In this document: positions 54,286 through 63,188 of the stretch, piece after piece | Position numbering within the stretch: the stretch's first letter is position 1 | Layout of the letters: each line of letters starts with the position of its first letter | Origin: Mariprofundus ferrinatatus | GTDB lineage: Bacteria > Pseudomonadota > Zetaproteobacteria > Mariprofundales > Mariprofundaceae | Length of the DNA: 64,000 bases | Direction of reading: 5' to 3' | Assembly: GCF_002795825.1 (NCBI RefSeq) | Contig: NZ_CP018800.1 | Location: 248,001-312,000 of the forward strand | Notes under the pieces: generated by a model | Seen by the model: the letters and a program-made list of their open reading frames with translations, nothing else | What the model was told of the DNA's origin: nothing | Databases searched by the model: none | Translations under genes and position numbers: made by a program

Positions 54286-54309
54286 GGCGCCTCGGCGCCG
54301 CTTTTTTTT
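54286..54309 (+). terminator. Terminator after the amgK-like gene
   Basis: GGCGC, a CTCG loop and GCGCC, then GC and a run of eight T. Short but GC-rich stem; placed just before the ribosome site of the FKBP gene. Confidence 0.8.
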
Positions 54310-54321
54310 GAGGAGAAAAAC

Positions 54322-54801
54322 ATGCAGATCAGTAACCATAAAGTCGTTTCGTTTCACTATACCCTGACCAATGATTCCGGAGATGTGATCGATTCATCCA
54401 GTGGCGGCGAGCCGCTGGTATATCTTCATGGTGAGCAGAATATTATTCCCGGCCTTGAGAATGCACTGGATGGCAAATCAATTGGCGATTCCCTGCAGGT
54501 TACCATTGAGGCTGCTGACGGATACGGTGAGTACAATCCTGCACTGACCCAGGTTGTACCTAGCGAGATGTTCCAGGGCGTCGATAACATCGAGGTCGGC
54601 ATGCAGTTCCAGGCCGAGACATCTGAAGGTGTCCAGGTGATCCGTGTCGCCGAGGTTGATGGCGATAATGTAACCATTGACGGCAACCACCCGCTGGCCG
54701 GTGAGCGCCTGCACTTTGATGTCACTGTTGAAGAGATTCGTGAGTCCACCGATGAAGAGCGCGAGCATGGCCATGTTCACGCCGAAGGTGGCTGCTGCTA
54801 A
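54322..54801 (+). CDS. FKBP-type peptidyl-prolyl isomerase, SlyD-like
   Basis: 159 residues. VVSFHYTLTNDSGDVIDSS and PLVYLHGEQNIIPGLENALDGKSIGD form the FKBP core, with an inserted flap domain (LTQVVPSEMFQGVDNIEVGMQF) as in SlyD. The C-terminal tail HGHVHAEGGCC is His/Cys-rich but far shorter than in E. coli SlyD; metal binding is plausible. AGGAGAAAAAC precedes the ATG. Cytoplasmic, since no signal peptide is seen. Confidence 0.92.
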   Translation: MQISNHKVVSFHYTLTNDSGDVIDSSSGGEPLVYLHGEQNIIPGLENALDGKSIGDSLQVTIEAADGYGEYNPALTQVVPSEMFQGVDNIEVGMQFQAETSEGVQVIRVAEVDGDNVTIDGNHPLAGERLHFDVTVEEIRESTDEEREHGHVHAEGGCC

Positions 54802-54829
54802 CCCCCGGTTTCAGGCACTGGAGAGATTG

Positions 54830-54857
54830 AAAGGGTCGCCCGAACGGGCGGCCCTTT
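54830..54857 (+). terminator. Terminator after the SlyD-like gene
   Basis: AAAGGGTCGCCCG and CGGGCGGCCCTTT form an almost perfect stem around two bases, followed by TGC. The T tract is short. Confidence 0.7.
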
Positions 54858-54967
54858 TGCATTTCAAAGGGGAGGAAAATATGCGCTATTCGTTCGAATA
54901 TGTGCCGTGCTACTGTCGCCCCACTACATAAAAGAGTTGCTGATTATTAACTCTCCGGGGGATATAA

Positions 54968-55174
54968 ATGAAAAAGCTAATCATGATGTTTGCATTTCTT
55001 ATGGCTGCAGCGTTTGCTGTAGTGCCGGCCTCTTACGCAGGTGACCACGGCCATGACTCAGGCCATGCGGCAGAGAAGGCGTCCGACCACGGCTCTGACC
55101 ACGGCGATGCCAAAGAAGAGAAAGAAGAGAAGAAAGATCACGATGATGGTCATGGCGAGAAAGGCGACCACTAA
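54968..55174 (+). CDS. Small exported His/Asp/Glu-rich peptide
   Basis: 68 residues: a signal peptide (MKKLIMMFAFLMAAAFAVVPASYA) and a mature part of about 44 residues that is almost entirely His, Asp, Glu, Lys and Gly (for example GDHGHDSGHAAEKASDHGSD). Predicted to be unstructured and to bind metal ions in the periplasm. It has a strong ribosome site (GGGGGATATAA) and its own terminator. No family recognised. Confidence 0.78.
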   Translation: MKKLIMMFAFLMAAAFAVVPASYAGDHGHDSGHAAEKASDHGSDHGDAKEEKEEKKDHDDGHGEKGDH

Positions 55175-55193
55175 GATATAACGCTCAAACGCT

Positions 55194-55222
55194 AAGCCCG
55201 GCCTCGTGCCGGGCTTTTTTTA
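55194..55222 (+). terminator. Terminator after the His-rich peptide gene
   Basis: AAGCCCGGC, CTCGT loop, GCCGGGCTT and seven T: a strong intrinsic terminator. Confidence 0.93.
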
Positions 55223-55261
55223 TTTCCGTACTGGAATCAGGCTGTCTGGAGTGGCCTCAGA

Positions 55262-55870
55262 CTAATGCAGCGGCTCAAAAGAGACGCTGTCGATCAGGGA
55301 GATGGCCTTGCTTTCAATGTCGCTGTTTCGGTTTTGTGCATAGTAACGCTGCGAGTAGTCGACACTGACCGCCGCACTGCGGTTCTCCGGGTGCCTGCAA
55401 ACCAGCGCATAGATCTCGAGAATCATGAATCCATCCGTGGCACTTCTTTTCACCGCACCATGATCTTCCGTCACGATGTGGGAGAATGCACACCTTTCCC
55501 CTTTGTGAGGGCGCAGCACCGTATCATGTGTAGTAACCTTGAAGCGATCGGGGTCGGTTATATCGGTATCCTGCGCCTGCCCCGCTTTGACTGCCCTGAT
55601 GAAATCTTCGTCTGAGTCAAAGTTTTTGAAATTAAATACCATGCCCTGAATGGCGTGGGTTTCATCGGTGCTCTTTCCCTGCCTGGCCAGAGCGACCCTG
55701 TAAGGAACCTGTCCGATAATGTACCAGCCTGTTTCAGCAAGGGGCGTAAAGGAGAAGCCCTTCTGAACCAGTGGCTTGGGAGGAACGCCCACCTCCGGCA
55801 GGTTCGGTTTTTTCGGCCCGCAACCGATCAGCAGCAATCCTGCCACCATGAACAACATGATCTTCCCCAT
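55262..55870 (-). CDS. Hypothetical lipoprotein
   Basis: About 202 residues with a lipoprotein signal (MGKIMLFMVAGLLLIGC, lipobox LLIGC). The mature part is hydrophilic, with conserved-looking stretches GWYIIGQVPYRVALARQG and DGFMILEIYALVCRHPENRSAAVSVDYSQRYY (paraphrased positions 55320-55430). No family recognised. GGAGGCGAT precedes the ATG at 55870. It is downstream of, but about 85 bases from, the prmC end, on the same strand. Confidence 0.78.
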   Translation of the reverse strand: MGKIMLFMVAGLLLIGCGPKKPNLPEVGVPPKPLVQKGFSFTPLAETGWYIIGQVPYRVALARQGKSTDETHAIQGMVFNFKNFDSDEDFIRAVKAGQAQDTDITDPDRFKVTTHDTVLRPHKGERCAFSHIVTEDHGAVKRSATDGFMILEIYALVCRHPENRSAAVSVDYSQRYYAQNRNSDIESKAISLIDSVSFEPLH

Positions 55871-55954
55871 ATCGCCTCCAATCTGATAGTGCTGAGTATA
55901 GAACAAAAATCCGGGTTTCCCACTCAGCTATGGTTCGATGTGTGGCTTGCAGAA

Positions 55955-56791
55955 TTACTTCGTTTGGAAAATGCCGCCGCGAAGATGGCCAGCGAGATCG
56001 AATATCTCTTTTTTCAGCAGCAGGGGGGAAGGTGTTTCCGGCAGGCCGCAGCTGCCGGTTTCAACAATGATATGGCCGTCGGGCTTCAGCCGTGTTGATC
56101 CGCCGGCCAGGATGGTGGCCAGAAATTTCAGGCCATCCCTCTCATCGGTGAGCGCACCGCGCGGCTCATGCGAAAGCTCCGCTTCAAGGCCATCCATCTC
56201 ATGATATGCCACGTAAGGGGGGTTGGAGATGATGGCGTCAAATGGGCCGTCATGGTTATCCAGTGCCTGTAGCATATCGCCGTGGCGGAAAGTGATGCGA
56301 TCTGCAACATCAAGTCGTTCGGCATTGGATTTGGCTACTTCTAATGCGGCTATAGAGATGTCAGTGGCCACAATTTGTGAGGCCGGATATTCGCATGCGA
56401 GGGTCACTGCAATGCAACCGGAGCCGGTGCCGATATCGCAGAACGTGTAACTGTCATGTTGATCCGGAAAGCGCTCCAGCACCGCCTCGATCAGATGTTC
56501 GGTTTCCGGTCGTGGAATCAGTACATCCGGCGTGACCCGGAACAGACGTGACCAGAACTCCTTTTCTCCGGTGATATAGGCAAGCGGTTCGCGTGATGCG
56601 CGACGGGCGACGAGAGCCCTGAAGGGTTGTTCAATCTCTTTCGGGGCCTCATCCAGTGCGCGGATAATCAGATCGGTGCGGGAGAGCCCCGAGATGTGCA
56701 TCAGGAGAAGCTCTGCATCGAGCCTCGCAGAGTCGCAGCCCGCCTGCTGCAAATCATTAAATGCTTCGCGAAGCAGGTCGCGGATGATCAT
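55955..56791 (-). CDS. prmC: Release-factor glutamine methyltransferase
   Basis: Methylates the GGQ glutamine of RF1 and RF2. 278 residues. PRPETEHLIEAVLE, the SAM site FCDIGTGSGCIAVTLA and the substrate-binding NPPYV are all present. Its ATG directly follows the prfA stop codon (TGAATG), so the enzyme is made together with its substrate. Confidence 0.95.
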   Translation of the reverse strand: MIIRDLLREAFNDLQQAGCDSARLDAELLLMHISGLSRTDLIIRALDEAPKEIEQPFRALVARRASREPLAYITGEKEFWSRLFRVTPDVLIPRPETEHLIEAVLERFPDQHDSYTFCDIGTGSGCIAVTLACEYPASQIVATDISIAALEVAKSNAERLDVADRITFRHGDMLQALDNHDGPFDAIISNPPYVAYHEMDGLEAELSHEPRGALTDERDGLKFLATILAGGSTRLKPDGHIIVETGSCGLPETPSPLLLKKEIFDLAGHLRGGIFQTK

Positions 56792-57865
56792 TCAGGTGTT
56801 CTGCGCTGCGAGCAGCTCCGCCTGATGGTAGGTGAGCAGCGAGTCGATCAATTCGCCCATGTCGCCGCCCAGAATCTGTTCCAGCTTGTAGAGGGTAAGG
56901 TTGATGCGGTGGTCAGTGATTCTTCCCTGCGGGAAATTGTAGGTGCGGATGCGCTCGGAGCGGTCGCCCGAACCGACCATGCCTTTGCGAGCCTCGGCCC
57001 TTTCACTGTCTGCCTCCGACTGTTCTTTATCAAAAAGCCTTGCCTGCAGCACCTTCATCGCCTGCGCCTTGTTCTTGTGCTGGCTGGACTGGTCCTGGCA
57101 GGTGACCACGATGCCGGTCGGTTCATGGGTGATGCGAACAGCCGACTCGGTTTTATTCACATGCTGGCCGCCGGCGCCGGAGGCGCGATAGACGTCGATG
57201 CGGATATCTTCGGGGCGGATATTTACCTCCACCTCTTCGGCAACCGGCAGAATCGCTACCGTGCAGGCCGAGGTATGGATGCGGCCACCCGACTCCGTCT
57301 CCGGAACGCGCTGCACGCGGTGCACGCCGGACTCGAATTTGAAGCGGGAGAATACGCCGTCGCCGGTTACCTGTGCGACGATCTCCTTGTATCCGCCGAT
57401 GCCGGTATCGCTGGCGGACAGAATCTCCACCTTGAACCCCTGCGTTTCGGCATAACGGCTGTACATGCGAAACAGATCGGCAGCAAACAGGGCTGCCTCA
57501 TCACCACCCGTGCCAGCCCGAATTTCGAGGATAATATCCCGGGCATCATTCGGGTCCTTCGGGAGAAGCAGGATGTTGAGCTTCTCATTGCTCTCTCGCA
57601 TCGCCGTTTTCAGTTCCGGAATCTCTGCCTCGGCCAGCTCTTTCAGCTCTGCATCGCAATCGCTGTCTGCGATCATCTCCTGATTATCACGCAGCTGCTG
57701 CTCAAGTTTCAGGTAGTGTTCCACCTCGTCGGCAACAGGTCCGATTTCGGCATACTCCCGGGATAACTTGATAAATCGCTGGTTGTCGGAGGTTACATCG
57801 GGGTCGGAGAGCAGGATGGCGATCTCTTCGCGGCGGCGAAGGATATTATCCAGACGACTGTTCAT
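56792..57865 (-). CDS. prfA: Peptide chain release factor 1
   Basis: Terminates translation at UAA and UAG. About 357 residues. The codon-recognition region includes the PXT-type motif near [15 protein letters not shown], and the GGQ motif is in [16 protein letters not shown] (about residue 232). The start [15 protein letters not shown] at 57865 lies inside the end of hemA (20-base overlap), giving the conserved hemA-prfA-prmC order. Confidence 0.97.
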   Translation of the reverse strand: MNSRLDNILRRREEIAILLSDPDVTSDNQRFIKLSREYAEIGPVADEVEHYLKLEQQLRDNQEMIADSDCDAELKELAEAEIPELKTAMRESNEKLNILLLPKDPNDARDIILEIRAGTGGDEAALFAADLFRMYSRYAETQGFKVEILSASDTGIGGYKEIVAQVTGDGVFSRFKFESGVHRVQRVPETESGGRIHTSACTVAILPVAEEVEVNIRPEDIRIDVYRASGAGGQHVNKTESAVRITHEPTGIVVTCQDQSSQHKNKAQAMKVLQARLFDKEQSEADSERAEARKGMVGSGDRSERIRTYNFPQGRITDHRINLTLYKLEQILGGDMGELIDSLLTYHQAELLAAQNT

Positions 57866-59162
57866 TTTTCCCCTTTGTATGGAGCAGCGTGGGTGATGTG
57901 GATTCGAGGTCAAACAGCCGCTTGGCGGCACCCATCAGGAGGTCGCCCTCGATATCATCAGGAAGGCTCTTCAGTGTCTGCAGCGTTGGATGCATATAAC
58001 GCTTCATCAGTGCCTTGCTGAAACGCTCCACGGCATCAATCTGTGCATCATCGAAATCTTTCAGATAACGAAGTGCTTTTTCCATCTCTTCCTGGCGGCG
58101 CAGCTCCATCTGCTGCTGAATGGTGCGGATCAGCGGTACGGACTCAAGTGATTTGAGCCATGAGAGGAAAGTGATCGCCTCTTCTTCGATGATTTCACGG
58201 GCCAGCTCCGCCTCCTGCTGGCGGTGCTCGACATTGCCCTGTACCACCTGCTGCAGGTCGTCGATATCGTAGAGATAGGCACCATCTATGTCGCCGATAC
58301 GCGGATCGATATCGCGTGGAACGGCGATATCAACCAGGAACATCGGGCGGCCTCTGCGCTTCTTCATGGCAGTTTTCACGGTTTCGGGCAACAGCACGAA
58401 GGTGCTGGCGCCGGTGCTTGAAAGAACGATATCGGCGGCATCGAGGTAGTCGGGAAGCTGGTCGAGAGTGAGGGCATGCCCTTCAAACTCCATGGCCAGA
58501 TTCTGAGCGCGCTCCAGGGTGCGGTTGGCAACCAGGATATCGGAGCAGCCGTTACCGCGCAGATGGCGGGCGGCAAGCTCGGCCATCTCTCCGGCACCCA
58601 TCAGCAGCACGGTCTTGCCGGCAAGGTCTCCAAAGATATGTCGGGCAAGCTCGACGGCGCAGGAGGAGATGTTCACCGCCTGTTTGCCGATGCCGGTTTC
58701 ACTGCGAGCCCGCTTGGCGGCTGCGAAGGTGGACTGATATAATCTGTGCAGCACATGGCCCGCTGTTGCGGATGTCAGGGCGTGTTCGTAGGAGTTTTTA
58801 ACCTGTCCGAGGATCTGCGGTTCTCCAAGCACAAGCGAATCGAGCCCTGAAGCCACACAGAACAGGTGACGGATCGCCTCATCGGTTGTGTAGGAGTAGA
58901 GGTGCTCGCACACCTGTTCCATGCCCATCTGTGCCTTCTCGGCAAACCACTCATGTACGGCGGCAATGGCCGCATCAGGATCGTGAGTGACCACGGTCAT
59001 CTCAACGCGATTGCAGGTGGAGAGCAGGGCTGCTTCGCGGATGGCGGGGTGTTTGATGCGCTGCTGAAGAATTTCAGCAATGTCAGATTCCTGAACGGCA
59101 AGGCGCTCCCGCAGCTCCACGGGGGCAGTTTTATGGTTCAGTCCGATATGACAGATGCGCAT
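57846..59162 (-). CDS. hemA: Glutamyl-tRNA reductase
   Basis: First committed step of tetrapyrrole synthesis in the C5 pathway. 438 residues. [16 protein letters not shown] at the N terminus, the catalytic cysteine in LSTCNRVE (about residue 50), [10 protein letters not shown], the NADPH site [15 protein letters not shown] and the C-terminal dimerisation helix. It heads hemA-prfA-prmC and is preceded by the JAB-like gene with 11 bases between. Confidence 0.97.
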   Translation of the reverse strand: MRICHIGLNHKTAPVELRERLAVQESDIAEILQQRIKHPAIREAALLSTCNRVEMTVVTHDPDAAIAAVHEWFAEKAQMGMEQVCEHLYSYTTDEAIRHLFCVASGLDSLVLGEPQILGQVKNSYEHALTSATAGHVLHRLYQSTFAAAKRARSETGIGKQAVNISSCAVELARHIFGDLAGKTVLLMGAGEMAELAARHLRGNGCSDILVANRTLERAQNLAMEFEGHALTLDQLPDYLDAADIVLSSTGASTFVLLPETVKTAMKKRRGRPMFLVDIAVPRDIDPRIGDIDGAYLYDIDDLQQVVQGNVEHRQQEAELAREIIEEEAITFLSWLKSLESVPLIRTIQQQMELRRQEEMEKALRYLKDFDDAQIDAVERFSKALMKRYMHPTLQTLKSLPDDIEGDLLMGAAKRLFDLESTSPTLLHTKGKNEQSSG

Positions 59163-59173
59163 GGGTCGAAAGC

Positions 59174-59623
59174 CTAACGGTTTGCGGAAACCGGGTACAG
59201 ACCACTGTCTTCAAGCATCTCAAGCGATCGCGTCTTGGTCAGCGCCAGATCCGAATAGAGTGTGGCATCGATCCGGCCATGCTGGCCCAGATCCAGTATC
59301 AGGCAGTAGTGCGGTGCAATGCCGTACTGCGATTCACAAAATTTCGCGAGCTTCTCAATCTGTATCCGATCCGGCTGTTGGCCCGGATGAACCGAGAGGT
59401 AGATGCCGGTTAAAGGGTGCCCGGCAAGCATGGGGTGTGGCATATCCACATTACCAATGTTGACAAAATTCGTGACAGGAATCGCCGTATCTATCATATT
59501 GCCGCCGCCTGCAAGCAAACCGCTGCAAGGTTTTGGGTCTGAAATCAACGCTTCATGCAGCAGGTTTTGCATACAGTGGCGCTGAATATAGATCTCTTGT
59601 CCGGGAGAAGTCTCAGGATTCAT
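59174..59623 (-). CDS. Hypothetical protein resembling a degenerate JAB/MPN domain
   Basis: 149 residues. Segments HEALISDPKPCSGLLAGGGN and PVTNF recall the start of JAB/Mov34 (MPN) domains, and YLSVHPGQQPDR recalls the HXHX...D zinc motif, but the second His is replaced, so the metal site looks incomplete. No other family recognised. The start has no strong ribosome site. It probably shares a transcript with hemA. Confidence 0.65.
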   Translation of the reverse strand: MNPETSPGQEIYIQRHCMQNLLHEALISDPKPCSGLLAGGGNMIDTAIPVTNFVNIGNVDMPHPMLAGHPLTGIYLSVHPGQQPDRIQIEKLAKFCESQYGIAPHYCLILDLGQHGRIDATLYSDLALTKTRSLEMLEDSGLYPVSANR

Positions 59624-59725
59624 CGGACAAGCATAAAAACTTCGCGCTTACAGTCAATTACGAGTAAATGGTAATGATTGTACTGCACGGATTTGGGTCG
59701 TGATTCATAAAGGCATGGAGGCTTT

Positions 59726-60655
59726 TTGGTAAAGCTTAAACAATCTTCGAACGGTCGCATTTTCGGTCTTGTGGTCAGCCGAAATATAGGCATCGCTGCA
59801 GTGGCTGTGCTATCTGCCGCATTCCTGTTCGGTGGTTGGGGTGTTTATTCGCTTTCCGAAGCAAGGCAGTTGTCTGTTGCACTCAAGCAGACCCAGGTGG
59901 CTCTTGATTATGCTCAGATGAACAAGATGCGTGAGCTAAACGAGTTGCAGCAGAGGCTCGATAGTGACCAGCAGAAGATGGCACTCTATGCCCGCACCCT
60001 GGGCCAGATGCAGGCCCGAATCTCCCGCCTCGATCAGCTGGGCAGTAAACTTGTTGATGTGGCATCACTTGATCGCACACAGTTTGATTTCGGATTGAAG
60101 CCGGCCTTCGGAGGTCCACGCGAAGTGAAGGTGGATGTGGCCAATGTCGAATCAGGTCTGTTTGAGACCATGCAGCAGCTCGATGGACGCCTGCAGCAAC
60201 TGGGAACGCAGCTCACAGCAGTTGATTTTATGCTTGAGGCAAAGGGCGATGCCAAGAGCGCACGTCCACATGCATGGCCGACCGAGGGTGGCTGGATCAG
60301 CTCCCGATTCGGGCCTCGAATTGACCCCTTTGACGGTAGTAAGTCAGAGCATAAAGGTGTCGATATCGCCAACCGCTTCGGTGCACCGGTACTGGCAGCC
60401 AGCCGCGGCGTGGTTGTTTTTGCAGGCAGGATGCCGGATTATGGCTATGTCGTTGATATCGAACATGGCCACGGCTACAAAACGCGTTACGCGCACATGG
60501 GCAGCATGGCGGTCAACATCGGTGATATCGTCAAGCACAATCAGCTGATCGGCCGCGTAGGCTCAACCGGCCACTCCACCGGTCCACACCTTCATTATGA
60601 GGTCAGCCGCAACGGAAAGCTGATCAATCCGCGATCCTTCCTTCCGCGCGGTTAA
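59726..60655 (+). CDS. M23 family peptidoglycan endopeptidase
   Basis: 309 residues. One N-terminal membrane helix (IGIAAVAVLSAAFLFGGWGVY), a coiled coil (about residues 55-100) and a C-terminal LytM/M23 domain. Zinc ligands are visible in HKGVDIANRF (HXXXD) and HLHYEVS (HXH). Predicted to cut peptidoglycan cross-links from the inner membrane; the complete ligand set argues for an active enzyme. The start is a TTG at 59726 after GGAGG, and the spacing is short. Confidence 0.92.
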   Translation: MVKLKQSSNGRIFGLVVSRNIGIAAVAVLSAAFLFGGWGVYSLSEARQLSVALKQTQVALDYAQMNKMRELNELQQRLDSDQQKMALYARTLGQMQARISRLDQLGSKLVDVASLDRTQFDFGLKPAFGGPREVKVDVANVESGLFETMQQLDGRLQQLGTQLTAVDFMLEAKGDAKSARPHAWPTEGGWISSRFGPRIDPFDGSKSEHKGVDIANRFGAPVLAASRGVVVFAGRMPDYGYVVDIEHGHGYKTRYAHMGSMAVNIGDIVKHNQLIGRVGSTGHSTGPHLHYEVSRNGKLINPRSFLPRG

Positions 60656-60674
60656 TTCCCGGAATATTCATTAT

Positions 60675-60700
60675 AAAAGCGGCCATCGGCCGCTTTTTTT
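60675..60700 (+). terminator. Terminator after the M23 peptidase gene
   Basis: AAAAGCGGCC, ATC loop, GGCCGCTTTT and further T. Strong intrinsic terminator. Confidence 0.93.
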
Positions 60701-60794
60701 GGTTGTCAAAACGACTTGTAGCCCGCACTCAGCAAACACAACGAATGTCCGTTTCCGGCCGGAAGCGGCCTGTGGCTATGTTCCGAGGTGAATA

Positions 60795-60824
60795 AATAAA
60801 GGCGACCAACCGGTCGCCTTTATT
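60795..60824 (-). terminator. Terminator after maeB
   Basis: AATAAAGGCGACC and GGTCGCCTTTATT form a perfect stem around AACC, 19 bases after the maeB stop. The flanks give T runs in both directions, so it can serve either strand. Confidence 0.8.
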
Positions 60825-60842
60825 GTTTGGGTAGTTAGCCTG

Positions 60843-63113
60843 TTACTTGGTCGAGGCTTCGCGGGCAGCGGCGATTGCGGCCATGTGAACGATATCGTCA
60901 ACCGATGCGCCAGTGTGCAGTACATGTGCCTGATAGGGGAGCCCCAGCAGGATCGGTCCGATGGCCGTGCCGCCACCGAGCTCACGCATCAGCTTGTAGG
61001 AGATGTTACCCGCCTGCATGGTAGGGAAGATCAGAACATTGGCCGGCTCCTTCAGCTTGCTGAACGGGTACTCCTTGAGAATCGCATCGTTCACAGCCGT
61101 ATCGGCCTGCATCTCGCCATCGACAATCAGCTCGGGACAACGCTCATGCAGAATGCGGGTCGCTTCGGCCACCTTTGCCGTTTCAGGATGTTCGGCACTG
61201 CCGAAGTTGGAGAAGGAGAGCATGGCGACTCGCGCATCACACCCAAGCGATTGGGCCGTTTCTGCGGCAAGTTCGGCCAGTCGTGCCAGCTCCTCAGCAT
61301 TCATCTCAACATTGACGGTGCAGTCAGCCATGAAGTAAGCACCGTTCTCCATGATCATAATATACATACCGTAAACATGGTGATGGTGACCGCCGGTATC
61401 ATGTCCAAGCACCTTTAGCAGGGGACGCAGCACTGTTGGATAGTGGGCGGTACGACCGGAGAGCATACCGTCGGCAAAGCCCTGGCGCACCAGCATGGAG
61501 CCGAAGATATTGATATCACCGCGCAGCGTCTTGGCGGCATCATCACGCAGAACGCCATGACGTTTACGGTCAAAATAGTAGGCGTCGGCAAGACTGTCGA
61601 AGCGCGAGTCCTCTTCATAAGGGTCGATTACCTCAATGCCCTCAAGGTCAAGCTGCTCATGCTTGCATAGCCGGTCCATCTGCTCCTTGCGGCCGATCAG
61701 GATCGGTGTGGCAATGCCTATCTCCTTCATTTCAATGGCAGCGCGTACAATGGTTTCATCCTCACCTTCCGGCAGAACCAGCCTGACCGGATTGGCTCTG
61801 GCCTTGTCCATGATCATACGCATGAACAGCCGTGATGAATCGATGCGTCCGGCCAGATCATGGGAGTAGGCGTCAGCATCGGTAAGCGGTTTGCGAGCCA
61901 CGCCGGTTTCGGTGGCGGCTTTGGCAACGGCTACCGGAACCACCTCGATCAGGCGTGGATCAAATGGTTTCGGAAGGATGTATTCGGGGCCGAAACGCAG
62001 CTCCCTGATCCCGTAGGCCTTGAGGACCGAGGCGGGAACATCCTCGCGGGCCAGTTCAGCCAGCGCATATACGGCCGCGAGTTTCATCTCCTCATTGAAG
62101 GTTGTGGCACGGGCATCGAGTGCGCCGCGGAAGAGGAACGGAAAGCCGAGCACATTGTTTACCTGGTTCGGATGGTCGGAGCGGCCGGTAGCCATGATCA
62201 GGTCCTTGCGGGTATGCATGGCCAGTTCATAGTCGATTTCAGGTTCCGGATTGGCCATGGCAAACACGATCGGGTTGTTGGCCATGGATAACAGCATCTC
62301 GGGCGACACCATGTTGCCCTGCGAAAGGCCGATAAAGGCATCGGCACCATGCATCGCCTCTTCAAGTGTCCGCTCACTGCGATCAGATGCAAAGTATGCC
62401 TTGTGCGGCGGCATATCTTCATCGCGGTCTCTGGTGATCACCCCTTTGCGGTCGAGGAAGAGGATGTTTTCGCGTTTTGCGCCCAGCTGTTCGATCAGTT
62501 TCATGCAGGCGAAACCGGCAGCACCAGCACCGAGGCAGACGATCTTCACCTCCTCGATCTTTTTCTTCTGCAGGATCAGGGCGTTGATAAAGGCGGCGGC
62601 GGTAATCACAGCTGTACCATGCTGATCGTCATGCAGTACAGGAATGTTCATCCGCTTCTTCAACTCCTCTTCAATAATAAAGCACTCAGGTGCCTTGATA
62701 TCCTCGAGGTTGATGCCACCGAAGGTGGGCTCCATGCGTTCTACTGTCTCGACAAATTTCATCGGGTCTGTTTCTGCCAGTTCAATGTCGAAGACATCGA
62801 TGTCTGCGAAGCGTTTGAAGAGGACGCCCTTGCCCTCCATCACAGGTTTTCCGGCCAGTGCGCCGATATTGCCCAGACCAAGCACGGCGGTACCGTTGCT
62901 GATTACGGCGACAAGGTTGGCACGGGAGGTGTATTCGTCGGCCAGCTCAGGGTTGTCGGCAATTGCTAGGCAGGGTTCGGCCACGCCCGGGCTGTAGGCG
63001 AGAGCCAGATCACGCTGGGTCAGGCACGGTTTGGTCGGCCTGATGCTGATCTTTCCAGGGGTCGGCGAGCGATGATACTCCAGCGCTTCTCTTTTCATCG
63101 CTTCTTTTGGCAT
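60843..63113 (-). CDS. maeB: NADP-dependent malic enzyme with phosphotransacetylase-like domain
   Basis: Oxidative decarboxylation of malate to pyruvate, 756 residues. The N-terminal malic-enzyme domain has [60 protein letters not shown] and the NADP site [14 protein letters not shown]. The C-terminal half (from about residue 440) is a PTA-like domain with [17 protein letters not shown], usual for MaeB and not catalytic. AGGAG precedes the ATG at 63113; the longer in-frame reading toward 63359 overlaps panE and is rejected. Confidence 0.96.
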   Translation of the reverse strand: MPKEAMKREALEYHRSPTPGKISIRPTKPCLTQRDLALAYSPGVAEPCLAIADNPELADEYTSRANLVAVISNGTAVLGLGNIGALAGKPVMEGKGVLFKRFADIDVFDIELAETDPMKFVETVERMEPTFGGINLEDIKAPECFIIEEELKKRMNIPVLHDDQHGTAVITAAAFINALILQKKKIEEVKIVCLGAGAAGFACMKLIEQLGAKRENILFLDRKGVITRDRDEDMPPHKAYFASDRSERTLEEAMHGADAFIGLSQGNMVSPEMLLSMANNPIVFAMANPEPEIDYELAMHTRKDLIMATGRSDHPNQVNNVLGFPFLFRGALDARATTFNEEMKLAAVYALAELAREDVPASVLKAYGIRELRFGPEYILPKPFDPRLIEVVPVAVAKAATETGVARKPLTDADAYSHDLAGRIDSSRLFMRMIMDKARANPVRLVLPEGEDETIVRAAIEMKEIGIATPILIGRKEQMDRLCKHEQLDLEGIEVIDPYEEDSRFDSLADAYYFDRKRHGVLRDDAAKTLRGDINIFGSMLVRQGFADGMLSGRTAHYPTVLRPLLKVLGHDTGGHHHHVYGMYIMIMENGAYFMADCTVNVEMNAEELARLAELAAETAQSLGCDARVAMLSFSNFGSAEHPETAKVAEATRILHERCPELIVDGEMQADTAVNDAILKEYPFSKLKEPANVLIFPTMQAGNISYKLMRELGGGTAIGPILLGLPYQAHVLHTGASVDDIVHMAAIAAAREASTK

Positions 63114-63188
63114 GGTGGGCTCCTGTGGTGTAATCTCATCGCGGAGCGCAATCATAGCGCCGGAAGAGGCCGTGGTCATGGAGGGAGT

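Noticed and set aside
56627-57766. Long plus-strand open frame across prmC and prfA
   Set aside because: Antisense to the conserved prfA-prmC pair; composition is that of a reverse-strand shadow.
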